In this document: positions 22,698 through 32,540 of the stretch, piece by piece
Layout of the letters: every line of letters starts with the position of its first letter
Numbering within the stretch: the first letter of the stretch is position 1
Assembly: GCA_032622095.1 (NCBI GenBank)
Contig: CP136061.1
Location: 14,335,287 to 14,399,286, forward strand
DNA length: 64,000 nucleotides
Reading direction: 5' to 3'
DNA from: Siphonodentalium dalli
Lineage: Eukaryota; Mollusca; Scaphopoda; Gadilida; Siphonodentaliidae
Notes under the pieces: model-generated
What the model was told of the DNA's origin: nothing
Databases searched by the model: none
What the model saw: the letters and a program-made list of their open reading frames with translations, nothing else
Position numbers and translations under genes: made by a program

Positions 22698-22860
22698 ACT
22701 GCAGACCAGCAGAGAGGATGCAACGGGGGTATTGATGTATCACTACATGTACATGTAACTCACTGCAGGACAGCTGGGATGATGCAACGGGGGATAGGGA
22801 TGTCTCACTACATGTACACATAATTCACTGCAGTACAGCAGGGAAGATGCACTTGTCAAC
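22698..22860. repeat. 65-bp tandem repeat, ~2.5 copies
   Basis: CTGCAGACCAGCAGAGAGGA, GATGCAACGGGGG and TCACTACATGTACA recur with modest divergence. Confidence 0.85.
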
Positions 22861-23087
22861 TACAGCATACATGCCCTTGATCGACATGAAACCCAGGGAT
22901 CACAGCGCGATGCTGACTGTCATGAAAGAATGTCAAAATTAGACAAATAATTGTGGAGGGGCCCGCAGGTTTGATTGGGGTCACCCTCTATCCAAACGCG
23001 GTCAATAAATGGGCATTGCGTTGGAGCACATGCAGCAGCCTTCTTTCTGACTTGGCAACACTAACTGTTGATCCGATTGACACTAAT
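22861..23087. other. no recognised feature
   Basis: Spacer between tandem repeats and the MITE at 23088. Confidence 0.5.
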
Positions 23088-23553
23088 TGTGACCCGCCAT
23101 ATCGAATCCAGTCGTAAGTCGGGATTTTGTTTTACCCTGTGCCAATGCATTCTCTTATATATGCGAGCCGACCACAGGTCCCCTCGCATATATAAGAGAA
23201 TGCATTGGCCTAACAATTTTTTACAATTTTAATAATTTGTTCTTGTATTCTTTAGCAATTTTATAATTTCACCCATACAGAGCCCCAGACAAGCATGAGT
23301 AGACGACACTCTTCTATATGCTTCTATGTATGTGTGGGGCTCCCTGCAGGGTAATGGTTGTTTTTTATTTTATGTCCTAAAAATTGTAAGAAACATTTAT
23401 TTAAAAAAAATGATAACAAATTGTTAGGCCAATGCATTCTCTTACATGTATATATGCGAGGCGACCTATGGTCGACTCGCATATATAAGAGAATGCATTG
23501 GCACAGGGTAAAAAAATCCCGACTTACGACTGGATTTGAGATGGCGGGTCACA
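23088..23553. mobile_element. MITE family B, copy 1, with twin-hairpin core
   Basis: Outer inverted ends TGTGACCCGCCATATC...GTCGTAAGTCGGGATTT and complement. Inside are two hairpins, 23141-23209 and 23428-23502, built on CCAATGCATTCTCTTATATA and its complement, bounded by CCCTGTGCC and GGCACAGGG. Between them lies a GAGCCCC/GGGGCTC-bounded segment. A second copy at 51181-51645 has the middle in reverse orientation, as expected for a palindromic element. No coding capacity. Confidence 0.88.
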
Positions 23554-23651
23554 TATACCATGTCAAAAACGAGGAAGGGAAGTCGAGGATTCTGTTGATT
23601 CTTACGATAAAAACAAACGGTGAGAGAAACTGCATGGAGACCGGCATACGT

Positions 23652-25312
23652 CGACTGGATCACACCAATCACCTGGCTGGGTTAATCCACTGGATCATAC
23701 CAATCACCTGGCTGGGTTAATCCACTGGATCATACCAATCACCTGGCTGGGTTAATCCACTGGATCATACCAATCACCTGGCTGGGTTAATCCACTGGAT
23801 CATACCAATCACCTGGCTGGGTTAATCCACTGGATCATACCAATCACCTGGCTGGGTTAATCCACTGGATCATACCAATCACCTGGCTGGGTTAATCCAC
23901 TGGATCATACCAATCACCTGGCTGGGTTAATCCACTGGATCATACCAATCACCTGGCTGGGTTAATCCACTGGATCATACCAATCACCTGGCTGGGTTAA
24001 TCCACTGGATCATACCAATCACCTGGCTGGGTTAATCCACTGGATCACACCAATCACATGGCTGGGTTAATCCACTGGATCACACCAATCACATGGCTGG
24101 GTTAATCCACTGGATCATACCAATCACCTGGCTGGGTTAATCCACTGGATCACACCAATCACCTGGCTGGGTTAATCCACTGGATCATACCAATCACATG
24201 GCAGGGTTAATCCACTGGATCATACCAATCACCTGGCTGGGTTAATCGACTGGATCACACCAATCACCTGGCTGGGTTAATCGACTGGATCACACCAATC
24301 ACCTGGATCACACCAATCACCTGGCTGGGTTAATCGACTGGATCACACCAATCACCTGGCTGGGTTAATCGACTGGATCACACCAATCACCTGGCTGGGT
24401 TAATCCACTGGATCATACCAATCACCTGGCTGGGTTAATCCACTGGATCATACCAATCACCTGGCTGGGTTAATCCACTGGATCATACCAATCACCTGGC
24501 TGGGTTAATCCACTGGATCATACCAATCACCTGGCTGGGTTAATCCACTGGATCACACCAATCACCTGGCTGGGTTAATCCACTGGATCATACCAATCAC
24601 CTGGCTGGGTTAATCGACTGGATCACACCAATCACATGGCTGGGTTAATCGACTGGATCACACCAATCACCTGGATCACACCAATCACCTGGCTGGGTTA
24701 ATCGACTGGATCACACCAATCACCTGGCTGGGTTAATCGACTGGATCACAACAATCACCTGGCTGGGTTAATCGACTGGATCACACCAATCACCTGGCTG
24801 GGTTAATCCACTGGATCACACCAATCACCTGGCTGGGTTAATCCACTGGATCACACCAATCACCTGGCTGGGTTAATCCACTGGATCATACCAATCACCT
24901 GGCTGGGTTAATCCACTGGATCATACCAATCACCTGGCTGGGTTAATCGACTGGATCACACCAATCACCTGGCTGGGTTAATCCACTGGATCACACCAAT
25001 CACCTGGCTGGGTTAATCCACTGGATCATACCAATCACCTGGCTGGATTAATCCACTGGATCATACCAATCACCTGGCTGGGTTAATCCACTGAATCACA
25101 CCAATCACCTGGCTGGGTTAATCCACTGGATCATACCAATCACCTGGCTGGGTTAATCGACTGGATCATACCAATCACCTGGCTGGGTTAATCGACTGGA
25201 TCATACCAATCACCTGGATCATACCAATCACCTGGCTGGGTTAATCCACTGGATCACACCAATCACCTGGCTGGGTTAATCGACTGGATCACACCAATCA
25301 CCTGGCTGGGTT
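23652..25312. repeat. 35-bp minisatellite, about 47 copies
   Basis: Unit CCACTGGATCATACCAATCA followed by CCTGGCTGGGTTAAT. Two linked variant sites, CCACTGG/CGACTGG and CATACC/CACACC. Shortened units that skip CTGGCTGGGTTAATCGA (the CACCTGGATCACACC junctions) occur near 24300, 24670 and 25210. Starts 99 bp after MITE B. Confidence 0.97.
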
Positions 25313-25477
25313 ATTCAACATAGTGTATGGCAGAACAAGTTAAAACAATGTCAATGTACACACTGCTTTAGAACTTGAAAAGCAATATTTGTCCAAATTT
25401 GAATTTATCTGGCCAGATGGTTTCCATAATTCCCTTACATCTAAAGTGGTCACCATGGCCGAAGTAAAGGGTTAAAG

Positions 25478-25819
25478 TGATGTGAAACACTCCGATTGGG
25501 TGATCAAATGGAAATGGAGAATAATCTTGTTCAAAGTAGTTATTTTTACAAATATTATATCTAAATGGACAACACACACCGCCATTCTTATATATTAATT
25601 AAATGCAGTGACTCCGATGGCGAAATCGTTTTCATTATTTTATCGCCAATAAAAGCGTCCCGATTCGAGTAGTAAATATTTACAATTTAGCGTAGTTCAG
25701 ACAATGTTTTCTATTGGGTGGTACGGTCGATTTGGTTGACATTTTCGGTGATGTTAGTAGAATGCTACATTCCCCCAGTTGGAATAGCACACGAATACTA
25801 ACTTATCAGTTTCACGCAC
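25478..25819. repeat. left arm of a 342-bp inverted repeat
   Basis: Complementary to 26292-26632 at roughly 95 percent by eye, including TGATGTGAAACACTCCGATT, ATCGCCAATAAAAGCGTCC and GAATACTAACTTATCAGTT. The 472 bp between the arms are unique. A frame at the outer part of each arm (25368-25577 minus, 26534-26782 plus) shares its first ~35 residues only because the arms are homologous. Confidence 0.88.
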
Positions 25820-26291
25820 CCGAACAAGTACATAATATGTCCTTAAACAGGAAAGTATAGCCTAAAATCCCAATGTGTGACTTATATTCTGTACATAGTT
25901 CCATCTACTATATATACCATGACAACGATATTATAGTCCGTTTGCTACTCTCAGCATATATATAGTGATTATATGACAACTTTGGGGGCAGGGGTTAATA
26001 TATTCCAGTTTATCAAGTAATATTCCAGAAACTTTCCGTTATGATTTCATAGTATATTTACACTCATGCACATTTTGTTTCATTGTGTGAATCTTGATCA
26101 ATGTTTACTTTTTTTTATATCCGTAAAATGTTTGAAATATGTGATCAGTATTACAAACATATCAAGTTTTGCATACAACAAATCAATATGGTTCGGATAA
26201 CCGACATGAATGGGTTAAATATCTTAAATTGACTAAACAAATAATTATCCAATGAATAACACTCAAGTTATTAAAGACATATTATATACGT
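25820..26291. other. spacer of the inverted repeat
   Basis: AT-rich, no open frame of note and no recognised motif. Confidence 0.6.
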
Positions 26292-26632
26292 GTGCGTGGA
26301 ACTGATAAGTTAGTATTCGTGTGCTATGCCAACTGGGGGAATGTAGCATTCTAATAACATCACCGAAAATTTCAACCAAATCGACCGTACCACCCAATAG
26401 AAAACATTGTCTGAACTACGTTAAAGTGTAAATATTTACTACTCGAATCCGGACGCTTTTATTGGCGATAAAATAATTAAAATGATTTCGCCATCGGAGT
26501 CACTGCATTTAATTAATATATAAGAATGGCGGTGTGTGTTGTCCATTTAGATATAATATTTGTAAAAATAACTACTTTGAACAAGATTATTCTCCATTTA
26601 TATTTGATCACCCAATCGGAGTGTTTCACATC
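26292..26632. repeat. right arm of a 342-bp inverted repeat
   Basis: See the left arm. The outer boundaries (TGATG at 25478, CATCA at 26632) show no clear target duplication, so whether this is a foldback transposon or an inverted duplication is open. Confidence 0.88.
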
Positions 26633-27399
26633 AATTTAATATACATTGTTTGTATTGAATCATTCGGTTGGATTCCCAAAAAAAGAGCTCAGCAGTTCAA
26701 ATACCATTACAAAAATGCCCAGCAGGCAGCAGTGCCAATGTGGTACCCGGCTGATTATTTATGCTCTACATATAGGCAATGATAACTACCAAAAACATTT
26801 CATATACTCCAAAAACACACTTAGGACAGAAATCGGATGTTTGCTGTCGGACTAAAACAACGGCAACACACGTAATGTATAATCTTCGCTACTTCACCAT
26901 ACACTTACTACAGCTCGAGCTATGTTCCCCATACTTTGTGAAATAATTGAATGCACATCGTATCTATTTGATGATCGGAGTTCTTAAGAAAACGTTAGAA
27001 AAATCACAATGCACGCATTTACCCGTGATGAGAGCAATGAGAAACACATCTCCTCGACGAAACATGTTCTTCAGTGATTACACCCAACACTTATGGACCG
27101 TAATGGACGACTTTAGATCGAGCTATCATTCCGGTCGTGGAATGTCGCCACCAAAGTAGATACGTAGTTTCATTTTGTTGAATGTAAATTATGAATTTTA
27201 GTCACGACAGGTTGTTCGGGATAAATTAGCTTGAAGTGATTCACTCGACATAGCGCGTGTTGGGGCGTAATTGATCGGTTTTATTGTTATACAGATTTCG
27301 GGAGGCGGCTGAGGTTGATCCGATTTACCGATAGGTTTGGGACGGGATTAAAATTCCACACAATTTATTTAATGCGCGCAGAGGTGTCAGATTTATTGG
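26633..27399. other. no recognised feature
   Basis: Two frames of 69-70 codons on the plus strand have no recognisable motifs. Confidence 0.5.
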
Positions 27400-28700
27400 G
27401 AAGCGATTGTGTTCAGAGTATACCGTGCATTTCTTCATTTCGTTACTATGCCGTAATGTAGTTTATACCGTTCACTGCATGTTCGATCATTCCGGTACTA
27501 TATGCCGTGAGATCAATCGAAGTGATTACAACGGCCATCGGAAGACCAAGCGTTCAGCGGCCGTTATGTTTAAACACAAGTTTCAGAGTTATCGAGATCG
27601 TTTACATCATGTTGCATTTTCCAGATTCCACCTTAAATAGGACAAATTAGGTGAGTTTTTTTTATATATTCACCCTTCATGACGGGAGCCGCGGTGGTGC
27701 AGCATTAAATATAATGTACCAGTGCATTCTCTTACACACGCGAACCTCGCATATATAAGAGAATATATACACTGGCTTCCAATGTATTCTGGTATATATG
27801 CGAGGCACCATATGGGAGACTCGCGTATATAAGAGAATGCATTGGCACAGGGTTTTCGCAAAATTTCAGGAAGCTCCAGTCATGGAAGAGTAATTTGGAT
27901 TTTATTGGTCATCCGTTTTACTGTAGTTAGTCACCGTTCTGCATGCATCGTGTTTTGAGGATTTGGAACCATCTTTTCTGCGATCCTATGCGGTGACTGT
28001 CATGTTTAATATGAAGTTAGCTGTCCCGAGTTTTGTTCTCTTGGTCATGTTCCGCCTGTGCTCGGTACTACCTCTATTGAGATTGCAGTGGCCTGTCATT
28101 TTACTGCAATATTTCGCGTTATGATTACTGCTGTTTGTTATCACCATCTTGGACTTAAAATGATCCAATTTAAAATTGAATGTCACCTCAGCAAACATCA
28201 AATTTAAATTTATGTGGTTTCCTAGTGTTTTCTGATGCCACATTTATAGTCGATTTCAGTGTTACGTAAGGTCTCATGTTATACGGATATGGTACAATCT
28301 TTTCTGTGACCACACGCAGCAACCGCCAGGTGTAACATGAAGGTCCACTGTTCCGATTATCACTCTTCTCTTGTTGGATCTTTCCGGTGCTATATCTACG
28401 ACAATGTATTGTGATTGCGACGGATGTTGTTTTCACGGAACGATACCGAGCTCGAAGAATTGTGCAGCAGGTTAACATGAAGTTTCCGAGTTGTAGAGAT
28501 CGTTGCTTGTTGCTTGTTTGGTATCACCTTAATTGGGATTTCATTGACCGACCATTTCATTTGATTCTTATGCGTTCTTTCTATCGTTGTCTTCTTCTGA
28601 TACCACATTTATTGGAATTATACAGTGGCCGTCAGGTTTTGCACGATATTCCAGAACTCTGGTTTGTTCTTGTCGAGTTCCGTATTGCCTTTCATCAATA
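27400..28700. repeat. possible very degenerate repeat region
   Basis: A motif like GTTAACATGAAGTTTCCGAG...GAGATCGTT recurs at about 27563, 27998, 28331 and 28468, and GTGGCCGTCAGGTTTTGCA-like blocks recur at 28090 and 28628. Spacing is irregular. Could be an old tandem or dispersed family; the evidence is visual only. It is interrupted at 27680-27860 by a hairpin element. Confidence 0.35.
27680..27860. mobile_element. twin-hairpin core in a third context, copy 1
   Basis: GCATTCTCTTACACACGCG, CTCGCATATATAAGAGAAT, then TATATATGCGAGGCACC and AAGAGAATGCATTGGCACAGGG: two worn hairpins of the core seen at 31785-32014. Flanks CATGACGGGAGC and GGTTTTCGCAA are shared with 58420-58695 but not with families B or C. 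Confidence 0.75.
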
Positions 28701-28704
28701 AGGA

Positions 28705-28782
28705 AAGCTAGTGTAGTTATTACGCACCCGGTGTATACTAATCTAGAGTCCGGTAAAAGGTGTAGTTGGAATTTCAATTTCG
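28705..28782 (+). repeat. dispersed repeat family R2, copy 2, left part
   Basis: Contains ACCCGGTGTATACT, GAGTCCGGTAAAA and TGTAGTTGGAATTTCAA, matching 7295-7445 with one internal gap. The repeat resumes at 29915 after the retrotransposon fragment. Confidence 0.7.
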
Positions 28783-28859
28783 TTTATTGTCATTGATTTT
28801 GGTCTGTGATAAGCTCTGCCAATTACAAATAGAAGAAATGAAAAATATAATTTGTAAAA

Positions 28860-29275
28860 TGCGTATGTCAATTGATACATATTTTAAAGAGTATAGTCTG
28901 AGACAGCCGAGTCATCCACCGGTTCGTTAATTAGGTGCTGATCGGTGTGAGTTTGCAGATGTCGGACTGATGTCCCCTATTTGCGGAAGTAAATTTGCGA
29001 AGATTTCCGAATTCGCGGAGATCCCCTAAAATGGTAGAAATATGTTGATTTTAATGAGGGAACTGGTGCGTATGTCTCAATTGATACGTATTTTAAAGAG
29101 GTTAGTCGGATACAGCCGAGTCAGCCACGGTTCGTTAATTGGTGCTGATCGGTGTGACAATGTGGAGTAGGTCCCTATTTGCGGAAGCCCCGAATTCGCG
29201 GAGGTCCCTTAAAATGGTCGAAATATGTTGATTTTAATGAGGGAACGGGTGCGTATATGTCAATTGATACGTATT
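28860..29275. repeat. ~207-bp tandem repeat, about 2 copies
   Basis: TCAATTGATACATATTTTAAAG, ACAGCCGAGTCA, GGTGCTGATCGGTGTGA, GAATTCGCGGAG and ATATGTTGATTTTAATGAG recur in order (described by shared blocks, the first at 28869, 29079 and 29260). Lies within the presumed 3' region of the retrotransposon fragment. Confidence 0.85.
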
Positions 29276-29473
29276 TTAAACAAATAACGACACGATAATC
29301 ATAATAGTGGTTTGTTCTATCAATCATATGATCATCATCATAAAACTTTTCGTCCCAAAAACATTATTTGCAATGTTTGTTTACAAACATATATATCGTC
29401 ATTCGATATTTACTTGTGAGTCACTTGAACATATTACTTGTCGTCGAACTTGTACAATAGAAGAATGAGGCTA

Positions 29474-29912
29474 TGTATAGTTTGTATTGATCGAGTGTTG
29501 GAGCCTCAACGGCGAAGTCTGGCAGAGAATTCCAGCTATTTATCACCCTCTGCGTGAAGAAATATTTTCATATGGCCTTGTTAACAATGGGCATCTGTAG
29601 CTTTTTTATTATATCCTCTTGTTCTTCCTGATGAAAGTATTTCTAATAGGTCACAGGCATTGCTATTGTAATCACCATTCAACAGTTTACATACCTCGAT
29701 TATATCTCCTCTAAATCTTCGATATTTTAAAGACATCATTTTGAGTCTTATCATTCGGTGTCGGTAGCATAGAGTTTTAATTTGACGAACTAGTTGCGTT
29801 GCTTTTCTTTGTATTTCTCTAACGCAATACTTTGATATTTGTGATGTGGGCTCCATGCAGAGTTACATTATTCGATGACAGGTCTGACCATGCTTATGTA
29901 GAGCGATTAGAA
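29474..29912 (-). pseudogene. reverse transcriptase C-terminal fragment, CR1/jockey-like
   Basis: Broken gene for the C-terminal part of a non-LTR retrotransposon reverse transcriptase, the enzyme that copies element RNA into DNA at the target site. Three conserved blocks are readable in different frames: SLYISMVRP...CNSAWSPHHKY (about 29850-29912), then RKATQLV, LKYRRFRGDIIEVCKLLNG (29640-29830), then KYFFTQRVINSWNSLPDFAV (29490-29560). Known members read through these as one protein; here at least two frameshifts (one near an A-run at about 29605) and in-frame stops separate them. The catalytic domain is absent. Assignment to the CR1/jockey group is from the block pattern; the exact clade is not resolved. 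Confidence 0.82.
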
Positions 29913-29914
29913 AG

Positions 29915-30400
29915 TGTCGATGTCAAGTTCTTTAATTTTCTATTGACTGGGCCGATGATTTGAGAAGCTTTATTGTTTTAGGATATTGTAAAGGAAGGCT
30001 AATCTGGCCGTGTCAAATTGAGCTATAGCGATGGGATAGCTCGCAGGACAACACATTTCGGGTTTTCGTGGGGTGTGTATCCACTGGATGTCTTATAGTT
30101 GCAGTATGTAACTATTATGACCGCGTTAATTGCTTCCGATATTTAGGTATGAACAATGGCTGGGCCATGCACTCTTGAAGATTTTGTGGCGGGAACACAA
30201 TGCCTCCGATTTTTTATCCGCATTTAGAAGCTTTCTGGTGTGGTGAATGAGAAACCTGCAGTAATAAGCCGTAGTTTTTGTAATAATTTGAAGGATTAGT
30301 TGTTTTAACGGAATTCTGAGGCGGTGCATTGATGTAACCAATATATTTTATATTATAATTTATATTTATGGCTAATAATATTTTGTCTTGAGGGCGTTAA
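29915..30400 (+). repeat. dispersed repeat family R2, copy 2, right part
   Basis: Matches 7440-7850 (GCCGATGA.TTGAGAAGC, GGCTAATCTGGCCGTGTC, GGACAACACATTTCGGG, TAACTATTATGACCGCGTT). Relative to copy 1 it has an extra ~57 bp near 30233-30290. Confidence 0.85.
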
Positions 30401-31049
30401 CATTGTTATACCAGTTTGTGATTTCCCATAATTACACGGATTTCCCCTCATGGATTATTTGGTAGGATATCAGACTTCGACAAAGAACCCTATTTACCAG
30501 AGATAGTACTACATGTATGTCGTTATATTCGGGACCAAGTGTAAGCAGTGATGCAGCTATGGGGTCTTTGGCGGGGTGTAAAACTTCAAATGTCCTAATG
30601 TTGAACATTCAGACTAAATTGTAAAAGGTTGAAACGACCTAAAACTTACCGGTCACCATGACCATTCATATCAGTACGGATTAAACGTATCCTACGCGGC
30701 CTTGTATGACTATTTGACCTGAGACACTTCCCGCGTCAATTATCCTTTACTCAAACGTATGCTTCGCTGAACGCAAAGCCGATAAAGACCGTAAATCTCA
30801 AGGGGCGATAATCCGCTATAAAATTTTCATTTTATAATTCAATTACTACTGTATTATACAAATGCACCATTGGAAAGCAATGCTGGCATTAATCTGATAA
30901 ACAGTAAGCTAGGTTGCCAATAAATTAGAACATGGTTAAATTGGCGTGGTTAAGGTTGAGCTGTTGTAACAATTGTTCAATCCTCATATAAATCACAACA
31001 CCTTACAGCTAGATATTCAAATAGCAACTCAATTTCATACTGGTCACCA
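30401..31049. other. no recognised feature
   Basis: AT-rich, no open frame or repeat identified. Confidence 0.5.
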
Positions 31050-31113
31050 TAATTATACAGGTAATTATACAGGTAATTATACAGGTAATTATACAGGTAA
31101 TTATACAGGTAGT
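31050..31113. repeat. 12-bp tandem repeat, ~5 copies
   Basis: AATTATACAGGT repeated. Gives a Tyr/Asn/Leu repeat frame on the minus strand, not a gene. Confidence 0.97.
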
Positions 31114-31637
31114 TATTAAAATAGTTTATTTCAGGCAATGTTGCCCATATGTATGTATACAATATAATATATGACAGCAATGAATCACAAATTTTAGCAA
31201 AAACGTATTTTGATTTGCATTATGTGTATAATATTGAATTCCAATTTTAAAATAGTCTTGATCTACATGTATACTTAATATCTGAAGAATGTATACTAGA
31301 AATTATTGTATTCGGACACTGACCTACTCTCTCTCTCTCTTTGAAGTTATACACAAACTTCCGCAGCAACATATAAAATGATAACAGACAGTCATTAACA
31401 TACATAGCGCTAGCACTTCGATATTTAAAATATCGCATCAACATCATATATGAATTATTATAACAGATAGATAATATCAAACAGCGATATAAATAGATAT
31501 ATGTAGTGTATATATGAAAAAATATAGTACTCTTTCTAATTTTTATGCGTTCATATATGGTAATACTACTGTACTAATAATATAGTGATTATATGTTGTC
31601 AAGTTAAAGGGGTTTATGTTATTAATACTGCTTAGCC
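31114..31637. other. no recognised feature
   Basis: AT-rich spacer with a short CT run near 31329. Confidence 0.5.
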
Positions 31638-31641
31638 TTAA

Positions 31642-32034
31642 CCCTTTACCCAACAAACCGGCCAAAACCGGCCAAATAAAGCTTCAACAGCCCAAAATAT
31701 CTTCGGTCTGTCTCAATAGAACCATACAAATATGGATATCATTGGAACCGGCTCCTTGACCACATTGTGATAGTTACAGTTATGCCCTGTGCCAATGCAT
31801 TCTCTTATATATGCGAGTCGACCATAGGTCGCCTCGCATATATAAGAGAATGCATTGGCCTAAAAAAAATCTTTTTATAACACTTTTTTACCAATTTTTC
31901 TTACATTCTTTAACAATTTTATAATTTTTAATGTGTTAAGCCAATGCATTCTCTTATATATGCGAGGCGACCTATGGTCGACTCGCATATATAAGAGAAT
32001 GCATTGGCACAGGGCCGTTCTGTTGGGTAAAGGG
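31642..32034. mobile_element. MITE family C, copy 1 (TTAA ends) with twin-hairpin core
   Basis: TTAA at 31638-31641 and 32035-32038. Inverted ends CCCTTTACCCAACA and TGTTGGGTAAAGGG. TTAA duplications with ends beginning CCC are the hallmark of piggyBac-type transposons, so this is probably a piggyBac-mobilised MITE. The core 31785-32014 (CCCTGTGCC to GGCACAGGG) holds hairpins 31791-31859 and 31940-32008. A second copy at 38470-38861 is nearly identical. No coding capacity. Confidence 0.9.
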
Positions 32035-32038
32035 TTAA

Positions 32039-32540
32039 GAGGATTTTAACAAGTATAATCCATTTCAAACGAAAATCGAAGCTTCCTGGTGTTGTTCTCA
32101 TTTCGGGAATTAAATAAATGCAGTTTGTTTGTCTTCGAAAACAATAAGTCGAATACATCTCAGTCTAAACTCATGATACTTTGAATTTCATCCACAGTAA
32201 ACTATGCACATTTCATGTACTATTTGTACCGTTGGAATTAAATGGGAGAAACTTCATGAGTCGAAGTTAGGTAATGCATTTTTGAGCAACAAGAACTATT
32301 TGTCAAAAACAAAATTATATCGATGTGTAGTTAAATATATGTGAACATCACGTATATAAACTCAGAAGTGGTAATGTAGTATTGGACATTTAACGGTTTA
32401 TTAATTTCAATAGGTTCAATTTTTAATTTTGGAAAACCAGGTAGTATTGTTTGTGCAAAGTTTACAAAATGCACATATTACATCTTTTCTAAGTTAAATA
32501 ACCAATGACTGAACAGTAGTTAAGTGTTTTCTCTTTTTCA
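32039..32540. other. no recognised feature
   Basis: AT-rich lead-in to the 24-bp array. Confidence 0.5.

Larger units (their letters stand above)
28783..29914 (-). mobile_element. 5'-truncated non-LTR retrotransposon fragment
   Basis: Interrupts repeat R2: the left R2 part ends near TTTCAA and the right part starts near TGTCAAGTTC, so a few bases may be duplicated. In minus orientation the fragment opens in the middle of the reverse transcriptase gene and runs through its C-terminus into a long 3' region that includes a ~207-bp tandem duplication. Truncation at the 5' end is typical of non-LTR insertions made by target-primed reverse transcription. The exact 3' end is inferred from R2 only. 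Confidence 0.65.

Noticed and set aside
26534-26782. Conserved protein shared between 25368-25577 (minus) and 26534-26782 (plus)
   Set aside because: Similarity stops exactly where the inverted DNA repeat stops; no domain recognised.
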